From assembly GCA_964587655.1 (NCBI GenBank), contig CAZPMT010000020.1:1-59162 (forward strand): 59,162 nucleotides of DNA, in the 5' to 3' direction. The translations under genes were made by a program, and so were the position numbers. The DNA is from CAZPMT01 sp964587655 (GTDB taxonomy: Bacteria > Hydrogenedentota > Hydrogenedentia > Hydrogenedentales > SLHB01). The notes beneath the pieces are model-generated. The model saw only the letters and a list, made by a program, of their open reading frames with translations. It was not told the DNA's origin and did not search any database. Positions 33,315 through 41,800 of the stretch are shown piece by piece; the first letter of the stretch is position 1; each line of letters opens with the position of its first letter.

Positions 33315-34516
33315 TGCGAATTGAAGGCGGCGTGACCGCCCCAAAGGGATTCCGCGCATCGGGCGTCGCCGCGGGGATCAAGCCCGGCAGCAGCAAGAAG
33401 GATTGCGCACTCATCGTCAGTGACCTGCCCGCGAACGTCGCCGGCGCGTTCACGACGAACCGGTTCAAGGCGCCGCCGGTCAAGTGGTGCGAAGCCGCGT
33501 GCGCGCGCGGCGCGGCGCGGGCCGTCTTCGCAAACAGCGGCAACGCGAACGCCGCCACCGGCGACCAGGGCTATGCGAACGCCCGAGCGACGGCCGAGCA
33601 GGTGGCCAAGGGGTTGAACGTTCCACCGGAGCAGGTCTGCGTTTTGAGCACCGGCGTGATCGGCGTGCAACTCCCGATGGATCGCATCGCGAATGGCGTA
33701 CGCAGCTGCCTCGAAGCTTTATCCCCCACGGGCAGCGCCGACGCGGCGCGAGCCATCATGACCACGGACACGGTCCCGAAGGAAATGGCGATCGAGGTGC
33801 CGTTGGGCGACGGCTCCGTTCGAATCGGCGCTATCGCGAAGGGTTCCGGCATGATCGCGCCGAACATGGCCACCATGTTCTGCATCATCACGACCGACGC
33901 CGCCATCGAGTCAGAAACTCTAGCCGATTTGCTGCGCTACGCCGTCGGCGTTTCGTTCAACCAGATGTGCGTCGACAACGACATGAGCACGAGCGATTCG
34001 GTGATCTGCCTTGCTAACGGCGCCTCGGACGTACCGATGCTCGATCCGGCCACGGACGACTTCGCCGCGTTCGGCGTGGCCCTGATCGACGTGTGCCAGG
34101 AAATGGCGAAGGCGCTGGTCCGCGACGGCGAAGGAGCCAGCAAGTTTGTCGAAATCGTCGTCACGGGCGCGGCCGATGACCGCGAGGCGAGAGCGATTGC
34201 CAGATCCATAGCCACCTCGCAGTTGTGCAAGACCGCCTTCTTCGGGCAGGATCCGAACTGGGGTCGCATCGCGTGCGCGGCCGGATACGCCGGTGTGCCG
34301 TTCGAGACCGGGCAGGTCTCGATATGGATTGACGACGTCCAGGTGATGTCCGGCGGCATGCCGGCGCGGTACAAAGAGGAAGACGCCGCGGCCTGCATGC
34401 TGAAACCCGAGTTTTGCATCCGCGTGCGCGTGGGCGGCGGCCCGGGAACCAGTGTGTTCTGGACTTCCGATCTGAGTCACAAATACGTCGAGATCAACGC
34501 CGACTACAGGACCTGA
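33311..34516 (+). CDS. argJ: Bifunctional ornithine/glutamate N-acetyltransferase ArgJ
   Basis: ArgJ transfers the acetyl group from N-acetylornithine to glutamate, giving the cyclic arginine pathway. The 401-residue precursor is cut by itself into two chains at the MATMF motif; here KGSGMIAPNMATMF has Thr188 as the new N-terminal nucleophile. Other family stretches are visible, for example ANSGNANAATG and FFGQDPNWGRI. The start ATG at 33311 overlaps the argC stop; an ATG at 33314 is also in frame. It sits between argC and argB, as in many bacteria. Confidence 0.96.
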   Translation: MMRIEGGVTAPKGFRASGVAAGIKPGSSKKDCALIVSDLPANVAGAFTTNRFKAPPVKWCEAACARGAARAVFANSGNANAATGDQGYANARATAEQVAKGLNVPPEQVCVLSTGVIGVQLPMDRIANGVRSCLEALSPTGSADAARAIMTTDTVPKEMAIEVPLGDGSVRIGAIAKGSGMIAPNMATMFCIITTDAAIESETLADLLRYAVGVSFNQMCVDNDMSTSDSVICLANGASDVPMLDPATDDFAAFGVALIDVCQEMAKALVRDGEGASKFVEIVVTGAADDREARAIARSIATSQLCKTAFFGQDPNWGRIACAAGYAGVPFETGQVSIWIDDVQVMSGGMPARYKEEDAAACMLKPEFCIRVRVGGGPGTSVFWTSDLSHKYVEINADYRT

Positions 34517-34552
34517 TTGGCAACGGGTCCTTGGCGGCAAAGGGATGCGACC

Positions 34553-35416
34553 ATGGAGGAACTGATCCAAAAGGCGTCGGTGCTGGTGGAAGCCCTGCCG
34601 TACATCCGGAAATTCCAGGGCAAGACCGTCGTCATCAAGTACGGCGGCAGCGCAATGACCGACCCGCGCATTCGCAAGAGCACCGCCGAAGACGTCGTCC
34701 TCATGAAGTACGTCGGAATGAACCCCCTCGTCGTGCACGGCGGAGGGCCGGCCATCACAAGCGCCCTCAAGCGGATGGGCGTCGAGACCCGGTTCCATCA
34801 AGGCCGCCGCGTTACGGACGACGACACCATACAGGTCGTCGAGATGGTGCTCGCGGGAATCGTCAACAAGGACATCGTGTCGCTGTTGAACCAAGCTGGA
34901 GGCAGGTCCGTCGGCCTGTCCGGCAAGGACGGCAATCTCCTCTTTGCACGGAAAATCCAGTTCGACGACGGCGCCGATGTCGGGCACGTGGGAGAGATCG
35001 ACAACGTCGACGTACACGTCCTGAAGGTCCTGTGCGACGCGGGGATGATCCCCGTGATCGCCCCTGTCGCCACGGACCCGCAAGGCGGAACCTGGAACGT
35101 CAACGCCGACACCGCCGCGGGAGAAATCGCTGCGGCCCTTCGCGCGGAGAAGCTTGTATTCCTGACGGACACGCCGGGGCTTCTTCGCGACAAGGACGAT
35201 CCCGAGACGCTCATTCATCAACTGCGGTACCCGGAAGTCGAGCAGCTCACGAAAGAGGGCGTCATCGCGGGAGGCATGATCCCCAAGGTGGACGCATGCA
35301 TCAAGGCGCTCGACTGCGGCGTGACGCGGACGCACATTATCGACGGCCGCGTGTCTCACGCCCTTCTGATCGAGATCTTCACGGATCGCGGGTTGGGAAC
35401 GCTGGTCAGTCACTAG
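34553..35416 (+). CDS. argB: Acetylglutamate kinase ArgB
   Basis: ArgB phosphorylates N-acetylglutamate, the step before ArgC. The 287-residue protein has the glycine-rich motifs KYGGSAM and VVHGGGP, then VGLSGKDGNLL and the C-terminal EGVIAGGMIPKVDAC, all hallmarks of the amino acid kinase fold of NAGK. An in-frame start at 34517 would add 12 residues; the ATG at 34553 is preferred for length and an AAGGGA site nine bases upstream. Confidence 0.95.
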   Translation: MEELIQKASVLVEALPYIRKFQGKTVVIKYGGSAMTDPRIRKSTAEDVVLMKYVGMNPLVVHGGGPAITSALKRMGVETRFHQGRRVTDDDTIQVVEMVLAGIVNKDIVSLLNQAGGRSVGLSGKDGNLLFARKIQFDDGADVGHVGEIDNVDVHVLKVLCDAGMIPVIAPVATDPQGGTWNVNADTAAGEIAAALRAEKLVFLTDTPGLLRDKDDPETLIHQLRYPEVEQLTKEGVIAGGMIPKVDACIKALDCGVTRTHIIDGRVSHALLIEIFTDRGLGTLVSH

Positions 35417-35438
35417 GCGCGGAGGAGGAGAACAGGCC

Positions 35439-36086
35439 GTGTTACCGGACGGATACAACACAGCGTACGAGTTGATCAGCCGGGGCGGCGTGATCATGTG
35501 GCCCATCTTCGTCTGCTCCATTCTCGCGCTGGCAATTGCCATCGAACGATTCTACAGCCTCCGCCGCATGGCCACCGACACGCGCGAATTCATGGACCAG
35601 ATTCGCAACGCCCTCCGGCAGAATCGCGTGCAGGATGCCATGCAGACGTGCGACGAGACGAACACCCCCATCGCGCGCATCGCCAAGGCCGGCCTCCTGA
35701 AATGCAACCGCCCGAAAGACGATATTCGCGAGGCCATCGAGGACGCCGGCCATCTCGAAGTGCCCCGCCTTGAACGGTATCTACCCGTGCTCGCCACCTG
35801 CGCCAGCGTGGCGCCTCTACTCGGCCTCCTCGGGACCGTCCAGGGCATGATCAAGTGTTTCGCCACTATCGAGACCATGCAGGGACAGGTCAATCCCGCC
35901 AACCTCGCCGAAGGCATCGGCAACGCCCTCATAACAACATTTGCGGGCCTGACCGTCGCCATTCCCACACTCGTGGTTTACAATTACTTCGTGGCGCGCG
36001 TCGACAACCTGATCGTGCTTATGGAACTCCGATCGTCCGAGGTCGCAGACCTCTTGACGAAGGACCGCATCGAAGAAGAGTTATAA
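35439..36086 (+). CDS. exbB: ExbB/TolQ/MotA-family proton channel subunit
   Basis: A 215-residue membrane protein with a helix at about residues 16-36, a cytoplasmic loop, and two later helices (about 115-135 and 155-178) carrying PLLGLLGTVQGMI and NALITTFAGLTVAIP. These are typical of ExbB/TolQ, which with ExbD/TolR uses the proton gradient to drive TonB- or TolA-like proteins. A GTG at 35439 is the start, with GGAGGAGGAG just before it. Three bases separate it from exbD. Confidence 0.92.
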   Translation: MLPDGYNTAYELISRGGVIMWPIFVCSILALAIAIERFYSLRRMATDTREFMDQIRNALRQNRVQDAMQTCDETNTPIARIAKAGLLKCNRPKDDIREAIEDAGHLEVPRLERYLPVLATCASVAPLLGLLGTVQGMIKCFATIETMQGQVNPANLAEGIGNALITTFAGLTVAIPTLVVYNYFVARVDNLIVLMELRSSEVADLLTKDRIEEEL

Positions 36087-36089
36087 ACG

Positions 36090-36536
36090 ATGCAGTTTCG
36101 CCGCAAACGAAAGCTGCGCGTCCGCGCACAGTTGGACATGACGCCGCTCATAGACGTCGTGTTCCTGCTGATCCTCTTCTTCCTGCTGAGCGCGACGTTC
36201 GTCGTGCGGACCGCGATCCCTATCCAGGCGGCGCAGGCCGAAGGCTCACCCGCGTACGAGGAAAAGGACCTCCTGGTTACACTCGCGTACGGCGAAGGCG
36301 GACCCGACGGAAAAGGCCCCGTATACGTCAATGACGTGGCGGTATCCGACATGGCGGAGCTGTCGCGCGTTCTCGCGGAGGCCCGCGCCGAGCGTCCCGG
36401 CCTCCGCGTGCTGATCCGGCCCGACGCCCGCATTCCCAGCGCCCGCCTCATCGAGGTGTTGGGCGTTGCGCGCGCCGCGGGCGTCGAACGATACAGTATT
36501 GCCGCCGAACCACTCGGACAGGGAGATCTGAAGTGA
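36090..36536 (+). CDS. exbD: ExbD/TolR-family proton channel subunit
   Basis: A 148-residue protein with one N-terminal helix (about 18-40) carrying the conserved proton-accepting Asp22 in MTPLIDVVFLLI, and a periplasmic domain with RPGLRVLIRPDARIPS. It is the partner of the upstream ExbB-like subunit. Its stop overlaps the start of the TonB-like gene by GTGA. Confidence 0.92.
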   Translation: MQFRRKRKLRVRAQLDMTPLIDVVFLLILFFLLSATFVVRTAIPIQAAQAEGSPAYEEKDLLVTLAYGEGGPDGKGPVYVNDVAVSDMAELSRVLAEARAERPGLRVLIRPDARIPSARLIEVLGVARAAGVERYSIAAEPLGQGDLK

Positions 36537-37360
36537 GGCGCGCCATGGCGCGGAGCAATGTCTTGACCGTGACGCTGGCGATCTCGACGCTGTTCCACCT
36601 TTCCATGGTTTCCGTCTTTTCGATCGTGATCCGATTTCCGAGCCCGGGCATTCATTACCTCCCGCTTGAGATCGTGGAGCAGCCCGTTGCGAGAACCGTG
36701 CGGCCCGGAATTCGCGGCGAGCTTCGCGCGCCCTCGCCGGACAGCCTGTTGGAAGAGGCCCGGACCGCGGCATTCGAACCGGGAACGGAGTCCCAAGCGT
36801 GGGACGCTTTGCCGCCGGTCGAACTGCCGAGGTTGCGCCTGACCGTCGCGGACCCGCTCCGGACGCCCGCGCAGAGTCTCCAGATCCGCTCGCAATTCAG
36901 CGATCTATTCGAGCCAAGACTCCCTGATATGCCGGATTCATGGGCCGTTTTCACGCGCCAACTCCGCGAGATCGGCCCCACCCTCTCGCGCTGGACGATT
37001 TCCGGGAAACCAACGGAAGAGAAACCCTTGCAGCAGGTCAGCACGTCCATTCCAGGGATCGGCGTATACATCGAATGGATGTCCGAGCCGAAGCAGCGAA
37101 AAGCATTACTCGCGCCCCCGATGCAGGCGCTGTTGAACATCGACCCCGGTCTGCTTACGGAACCTATCGCCATCGTCTTTACGGTCAATGCACGGGGCAA
37201 GGTAACGGAAGTGCATTCACCCGCGGTCGGCGATAATGCGGCCGCCATCGAGGGCATTCGCGACGTGCTGATGAAATATGTGTTCGAACCGTTGGAAACG
37301 GAACAAGTCCAGGACCAGAGCGGTACGCTCCTCATAAAGGCTGAGTCGTCACAACCGTGA
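36533..37360 (+). CDS. TonB-like periplasmic energy-transducing protein
   Basis: A protein of up to 275 residues with an N-terminal membrane segment (about 12-34) and a periplasmic body. The C-terminal part (about 205-270, with IAIVFTVNARGKVTEVHSPAVG and VFEPLE) resembles the TonB C-terminal fold that contacts outer-membrane receptors. The proline-rich linker is weak. Its place after exbB and exbD supports a TonB/TolA-like role. Start options are GTG 36533, overlapping exbD, and ATG 36545, which has GAGG six bases upstream. Confidence 0.75.
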   Translation: MRRAMARSNVLTVTLAISTLFHLSMVSVFSIVIRFPSPGIHYLPLEIVEQPVARTVRPGIRGELRAPSPDSLLEEARTAAFEPGTESQAWDALPPVELPRLRLTVADPLRTPAQSLQIRSQFSDLFEPRLPDMPDSWAVFTRQLREIGPTLSRWTISGKPTEEKPLQQVSTSIPGIGVYIEWMSEPKQRKALLAPPMQALLNIDPGLLTEPIAIVFTVNARGKVTEVHSPAVGDNAAAIEGIRDVLMKYVFEPLETEQVQDQSGTLLIKAESSQP

Positions 37361-37725
37361 TCCAGATCTCGCTGACAACCGCGCTCGCCGTGTACAGCAG
37401 CCTCCTGCTGGCCATGATCCTCTTCATCTGGGCGTACACGGAAGTCTCTGTCAGGCGCTCGCACCGCGTACTCGAGAAGCAGTTCCTTTGGCGTTGCGTG
37501 TTCTGCGGCTACATCTATCTGGACGAGGCCGCCGAGAAGCTCTCCAAATGCCCCCGCTGCCGCAGCTACAGTTCCGTCGAGGACAAGCACGCCCGCTACA
37601 TCAGAACTCATCCATCGCTCCCCGATCCGGAAGAGGATGACAAAGAGGACGCCCTCGCGCCCCGGAGAAACCCTTCGCACCGCAAGCACCCTCATCAGCG
37701 CAGGCGCGGACCCAGGAAAAGGTAG
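37357..37725 (+). CDS. Small membrane protein with zinc-ribbon motif
   Basis: A 122-residue protein: one membrane helix (about 10-28) followed by a cytoplasmic zinc-ribbon with CVFC and CPRC pairs (about 47-69, CGYIYLDEAAEKLSKCPRC) and a highly basic, Pro/Arg/His-rich tail. The GTG start at 37357 overlaps the stop of the TonB-like gene. The function is unknown; metal binding and an association with the ExbBD complex are possible from context. Confidence 0.7.
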   Translation: MIQISLTTALAVYSSLLLAMILFIWAYTEVSVRRSHRVLEKQFLWRCVFCGYIYLDEAAEKLSKCPRCRSYSSVEDKHARYIRTHPSLPDPEEDDKEDALAPRRNPSHRKHPHQRRRGPRKR

Positions 37726-37815
37726 AACGGCCTGGTTCGTATTGCAGGCATCCCCGGATCTTCGTGCACGTTCCGCTCTTGCGGGTCCGTTCGGAAGAGC
37801 GATATAGTAGCTGGA

Positions 37816-39741
37816 ATGGCGCGGTCTCCAAACATCACTTCTTCGGAACGTATCGAGCTTGGGCGTGAACCTTCGCGGCGGCACAGCCCCGAGGCTTTCC
37901 TGCAAACGTTCGACGTCGCGCGGGTCACGACTTCGCCGGGCTGCTACATCATGTCCGACGAGAAGGGACGGCCCATCTACGTCGGAAAAGCCAAGAACCT
38001 CCGCGCCCGCCTGCGTCAGTACCTCAACGAGAGCGACTCGCGTTACAGCGTCAAGTTCCTGATGAAGCGGGTCGCGCACATCGAGTTGCTCGTCACCACG
38101 AGCGAGAAAGAGGCGCTGCTTCTCGAGAACAGCCTCATCAAGCAGCACAAGCCGCGGTACAACTTCCGCCTGAAGGACGACAAGACCTACGTCAGCCTCC
38201 GGCTGAACCTCCGCGAGGATTTCCCGCGCGTCACCATCGTGCGCCGCTACAAGAAGGACGGCGCGCGTTACTTCGGACCTTACGCCAGCGCGCAATCGGT
38301 CCGCGAAACGCTGCGCATGATCCGCCGCATCTTCCCGTTGCGCCTCTGCACGGATCACGTCCTCCACAATCGCACGCGCCCGTGTCTCTATTACCAAATG
38401 AAGCAATGCACCGCGCCGTGCGTGAGCTTCATTGAGCCCGCGGCCTATCACGAGATCGTCGACCAGGTCGTCATGCTGCTTGACGGACGTAGCGCGGACC
38501 TCGAGAAGCGCCTGCGAGAGCAGATGGGAAAGTGCGCGGAGGATCTCGAGTTCGAGAAAGCGGCCGTCGTTCGCGACCGCCTGCAGGCGCTCCAGCGGAC
38601 CATCGAGCGGCAGCGGACCGTGGCGCTGCCTGGCTCCGAGGACCGCGACGTGATCGGTTTCTACGGCGAAGGCCGTTTCACCGAGATCCAGGTCATCTTC
38701 TTCCGGGCGGGCAAGATGGTGGGCGGGCGCGCGTACTCGTTCGAGCAGTGCGAGATGCCCATCGACGAACTCCTCAGTTCGTTTCTGATCCAATACTCGG
38801 CTCAAATCCCAACGATTCCCACTGAGATCCTCGTTCCGGTCGAATTGGAGGACGCAGCCTCCCTCGAGGAGGTCCTCACCGAACAGCATGGTGTTGCGAT
38901 ATCTATTCTCTGCCCGCAACGCGGTGACAAACGGGCCTTGATCGAACTCGCCACGCGCAACGCCGAGCGAAGTTTTCACGAGAAACAACTAGCCGAGCAG
39001 GCCAATCGCGACCTCCTCGAACAGGTGCGCCGAACCTTCAAGCTCGGCAAGCTCCCGCGGCGCGTCGAGTGTTTCGACGTATCGACCCTGCAAGGCGACC
39101 GGGCCGTGGGCTCGATGGTCACCTTCGAAGGCGGCGTCCCGAACAAGTCACGTTACCGCCGGTTCGCCGTCCGCACCGTCGAAGGCCAGGACGACTACGC
39201 CATGCTGCGCGAGATCCTGCTGCGCCGGTTCCGTCGCGGCATCGAGGAGAACGACCTGCCGGATCTGGCGGTCATCGATGGCGGCAAAGGTCAACTCGGC
39301 GTGGCGCGGGCCGTATTCGAAGATCTCGGCATTGACGATCTGCCCGCGCTCGGCATTGCGAAATCCCGCGCGGAAGGCGTGGGACACTCGCCGGAACGCT
39401 TCTTTATTCCTGGCCGCGCGAACCCGATCATCCCTCCGCAACACGGAGCGGTCGTCCAGTTCATGGTGCGGCTCCGCGACGAAGCCCACCGTTTCGCCAT
39501 AACGTATCACCGAAAACAGCGGAGCAGGGCCACGCTCCGTACGTCGCTGACCGACATACCCGGCGTTGGTCCCGCGCGCGCGAAACTGCTCTTGACCCGG
39601 CTCGGATCTATTGCGAAGATACGCGCGAGTTCCGTCGAGGCGATTGCCGCGCTGCCGGGCTTCAGCGAGAACCTTGCCCGGATCGTGTTGGAGCGCCTCG
39701 CGGAAGAACAAAGCAAGCCGGAAGGGGAAACGGAAGAATGA
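37816..39741 (+). CDS. uvrC: Excinuclease ABC subunit C
   Basis: UvrC makes the two cuts of nucleotide excision repair. The 641-residue protein shows the N-terminal GIY-YIG nuclease (SPGCYIM followed by IYVGKAKNLRARLRQY, about 41-70), the UvrB-binding UVR segment (about 225-260, DLEFEKAAVVRDRLQAL), the RNase-H-like endonuclease (RRVECFDVSTLQG and LAVIDGGKGQ) and tandem helix-hairpin-helix motifs at the end (LTDIPGVGPARAKLLL). Its length and layout are normal. The ATG at 37816 is used. Confidence 0.96.
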   Translation: MARSPNITSSERIELGREPSRRHSPEAFLQTFDVARVTTSPGCYIMSDEKGRPIYVGKAKNLRARLRQYLNESDSRYSVKFLMKRVAHIELLVTTSEKEALLLENSLIKQHKPRYNFRLKDDKTYVSLRLNLREDFPRVTIVRRYKKDGARYFGPYASAQSVRETLRMIRRIFPLRLCTDHVLHNRTRPCLYYQMKQCTAPCVSFIEPAAYHEIVDQVVMLLDGRSADLEKRLREQMGKCAEDLEFEKAAVVRDRLQALQRTIERQRTVALPGSEDRDVIGFYGEGRFTEIQVIFFRAGKMVGGRAYSFEQCEMPIDELLSSFLIQYSAQIPTIPTEILVPVELEDAASLEEVLTEQHGVAISILCPQRGDKRALIELATRNAERSFHEKQLAEQANRDLLEQVRRTFKLGKLPRRVECFDVSTLQGDRAVGSMVTFEGGVPNKSRYRRFAVRTVEGQDDYAMLREILLRRFRRGIEENDLPDLAVIDGGKGQLGVARAVFEDLGIDDLPALGIAKSRAEGVGHSPERFFIPGRANPIIPPQHGAVVQFMVRLRDEAHRFAITYHRKQRSRATLRTSLTDIPGVGPARAKLLLTRLGSIAKIRASSVEAIAALPGFSENLARIVLERLAEEQSKPEGETEE

Positions 39742-39829
39742 CCGCATTGGCCGCTTTGGCTGTATGTATTGCGATCTGATGTCGTGAGTCATCATGTTGG
39801 TAGCTTTTCGCAAAGGTGGTGGTGTGTTG

Positions 39830-39853
39830 TTTTCCCCCTTTGAAGGGGGAAAA
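39830..39853. terminator. Bidirectional terminator-like hairpin between convergent genes
   Basis: TTTTCCCCCTT and AAGGGGGAAAA form an almost continuous palindrome. It has T-rich flanks on both strands and lies between uvrC (plus) and the URO-D-like gene (minus), where transcription converges. Confidence 0.65.
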
Positions 39854-39939
39854 TGATCCACTGCATACGCTTGTATTTCTCAAATGCCCGGAACCACCGT
39901 TTCGTTAAGATCCTGCAATTATGATTCGGTACACTTGCC

Positions 39940-41166
39940 TCAAAATATCTCCTCGATCACCTCGCGCGTGATCTGAACCCAGCGGCGGACACGCTCGGGA
40001 TCGCCTTGGACGGTCTCCACGTCTTTCAAAGTGATGTCCACGTGGCACGCGCGGCATGCCGACAGGTCGCGGCGCAGGATTCGGCGGATCCGATCCGGAT
40101 CGAACCCGTAGCCGACCATGTCCGAGGGGCTGGGCCGGTAACTGAGGACGTAGTCCGTCCCGATGGCTTCGGCGCATTTCGCCACGGAGGCCATCGGCGA
40201 AACCGCAATTCTCCGAAGGTTTGGTATCCGTTTCAGTAGCGGTATCTTGAGTGTCAGGTCTTCACAGCACCCGTACGCGGCAAGTCCAAACTTCTCGATG
40301 ATCGGACGCTGGTACTGGAGTATGAACTCGTCGAACAGATCCGGACCCACGAGCGTGGTCTCCTGAGACGCGCAGAACCACCACAGCTTGTCGCGGGTCA
40401 CGCCGGGGCCGTTTGGCGCCGGATCGCGGAGTTCCTCCGCATATGGCATGGCCTGATTCTCGTGCGCGGAAAGCGTCCAATCCCCCGCGTGTTCCGCTTC
40501 CTCGTGCACGCGGAGAATGCCGTCGCGCATGAACGACAGTACGCCGTGCAGCCACTCGGGCCGCTCGAGCATGTCCGTCATCATCCGATCCAGCCCGCGC
40601 AACTGCGCCAACTGCGTCGAAATGTCCGCGTTCCATGCGCGGTACAACGGCGTCCGGCTCACGTCAATCTCGATCACGTCGCCGAGCGCGTCCTGCAACA
40701 CCGCCTTCCTGCGTTGCGTCTCATCCTCGTCAATCCTATGGTGCGCCGCCGCCATTCGCTGCGCATCGTCGGGATGGACGATTGGCGGGTCCATGCGCTT
40801 CGATCCGCGCGGATCGTCTCCCGCGATCCATCGCGTCGGCAGACCCCAAACGCCTCCCGGAGGCGTAACACAAACGGCATCGAGTGTAACCCACGGCTCG
40901 AAGATCGAATCATCCCCGAGTGAATCCCAGAAGAGGGCGTTGCGGAAGAAGTCTTCATACGTCCGGAGAAACGGATCCTCGCATGAGCACGCCGACTCCG
41001 GCATTTCGCGCCATGCAAACGCGCGAACGTATATCAGGGGACGCGTTCTCTTGAGACTGTTGTGGCGCCTCCAGAGATCGCGCCGCTCGCGCTGAACATC
41101 CGCGCGGCAGATATCGAGATACCTCCGCGCCAAGTCTCGCAGGATAATTTTGTCCTTCGTATTCAT
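39940..41166 (-). CDS. Divergent uroporphyrinogen decarboxylase-like protein
   Basis: A 408-residue protein of the URO-D superfamily, more divergent than the one at 20424-21569. It has a DKLWWFCASQETTLVGPDLFDEFILQYQRPIIEKFG segment typical of these barrels, YGCCEDLT, and CRACHVDITLKDVETV, where cysteine and histidine may bind metal. The substrate is unknown; methyl transfer is possible. The ATG at 41166 is used (an open extension to 41265 lacks support). The Shine-Dalgarno site is weak. It stands alone, convergent with uvrC. Confidence 0.75.
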   Translation of the reverse strand: MNTKDKIILRDLARRYLDICRADVQRERRDLWRRHNSLKRTRPLIYVRAFAWREMPESACSCEDPFLRTYEDFFRNALFWDSLGDDSIFEPWVTLDAVCVTPPGGVWGLPTRWIAGDDPRGSKRMDPPIVHPDDAQRMAAAHHRIDEDETQRRKAVLQDALGDVIEIDVSRTPLYRAWNADISTQLAQLRGLDRMMTDMLERPEWLHGVLSFMRDGILRVHEEAEHAGDWTLSAHENQAMPYAEELRDPAPNGPGVTRDKLWWFCASQETTLVGPDLFDEFILQYQRPIIEKFGLAAYGCCEDLTLKIPLLKRIPNLRRIAVSPMASVAKCAEAIGTDYVLSYRPSPSDMVGYGFDPDRIRRILRRDLSACRACHVDITLKDVETVQGDPERVRRWVQITREVIEEIF

Positions 41167-41441
41167 TAGAACAGGCCCATTCACGTCTCGTAATCCTGCT
41201 GGCCCGAAAATGAGAGCGCTTGCCGAGTAGAAGGCGCGGTATGTCACTCTCGGCGAAAGTAACATACTGGGAGCCGCGCATACTCAAGCAGCTTCCTGTC
41301 GATTTTCATCATATCATCGAGAAGCCATGCCTCATGAAAACTCGTAATCATACGTCATAGTAGTGTTCCCCACGACGGTTCTCAAGGCATTGGCAGCAAA
41401 GCCACGTTGACGTCGTGCCGATGTGATGGTATCGTGATGTC

Positions 41442-41624
41442 ATGACTAGCAAAGAACGAGTCTTGCAGACTGTCCAAGACCTTCCGGATGACGCGTCGAT
41501 CGAGGACGCGATGGAGAGTCTTCTCTTTCTGGCGAAGGTCGAGAAGGGACTCCATCAGGCTGATGCGGGCGAGGCTGTTCCGCATGCCCACGTGAAGGAC
41601 AGGATGGCGAAATGGCTGAAGTAA
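41442..41624 (+). CDS. Small antitoxin-like protein (ParD/addiction-module type)
   Basis: A 60-residue acidic and helical protein (SKERVLQTVQDLPDDASIED, then EKGLHQADAGEAVPHAHVK) of the kind that neutralises ParE toxins. Its end overlaps the start of the toxin remnant (41612). No clear Shine-Dalgarno site is visible. With its partner truncated, it is probably a leftover of a toxin-antitoxin pair, although the antitoxin itself looks intact. Confidence 0.7.
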   Translation: MTSKERVLQTVQDLPDDASIEDAMESLLFLAKVEKGLHQADAGEAVPHAHVKDRMAKWLK

Positions 41625-41800
41625 GGTGGACGCCTCAGGCGCTGGAGGATCTTGAGGGCGTCGCCGACTTCATCGCTCAGGATTCCCCGCATCACGCTAC
41701 AGTACTAGATCACGGAAGTGCGGATCGGAACCAAGGGATCATCCGACCGCAGCAGAGCGTGAGCACATGTAGCGGGAATCTGAAAGGCGGGGATCCATGA
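41612..41800 (+). pseudogene. Truncated ParE/RelE-type toxin
   Basis: The first 30 or so residues (MAEVRWTPQALEDLEGVADF, then IAQDSPHHA) match the beginning of a ParE toxin. After about 41705 the frame no longer resembles a toxin and ends at 41800, four bases into the next gene. The C-terminal half with the active surface is missing, so it is probably non-functional. The break lies immediately before the YhaO-like gene, which suggests that a rearrangement or insertion joined the two. Confidence 0.72.

Noticed and set aside
33920..35542. Minus-strand open frame over argJ/argB
   Set aside because: Antisense shadow of well-supported arginine genes; composition and lack of motifs argue against coding.
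36655..38988. Minus-strand open frame over the TonB-like gene and uvrC
   Set aside because: Covers confident plus-strand genes; no domain or ribosome site.
41612..41800. Functional ParE toxin
   Set aside because: Only the N-terminal 30 or so residues match the family; the rest is unrelated sequence running into the next gene.
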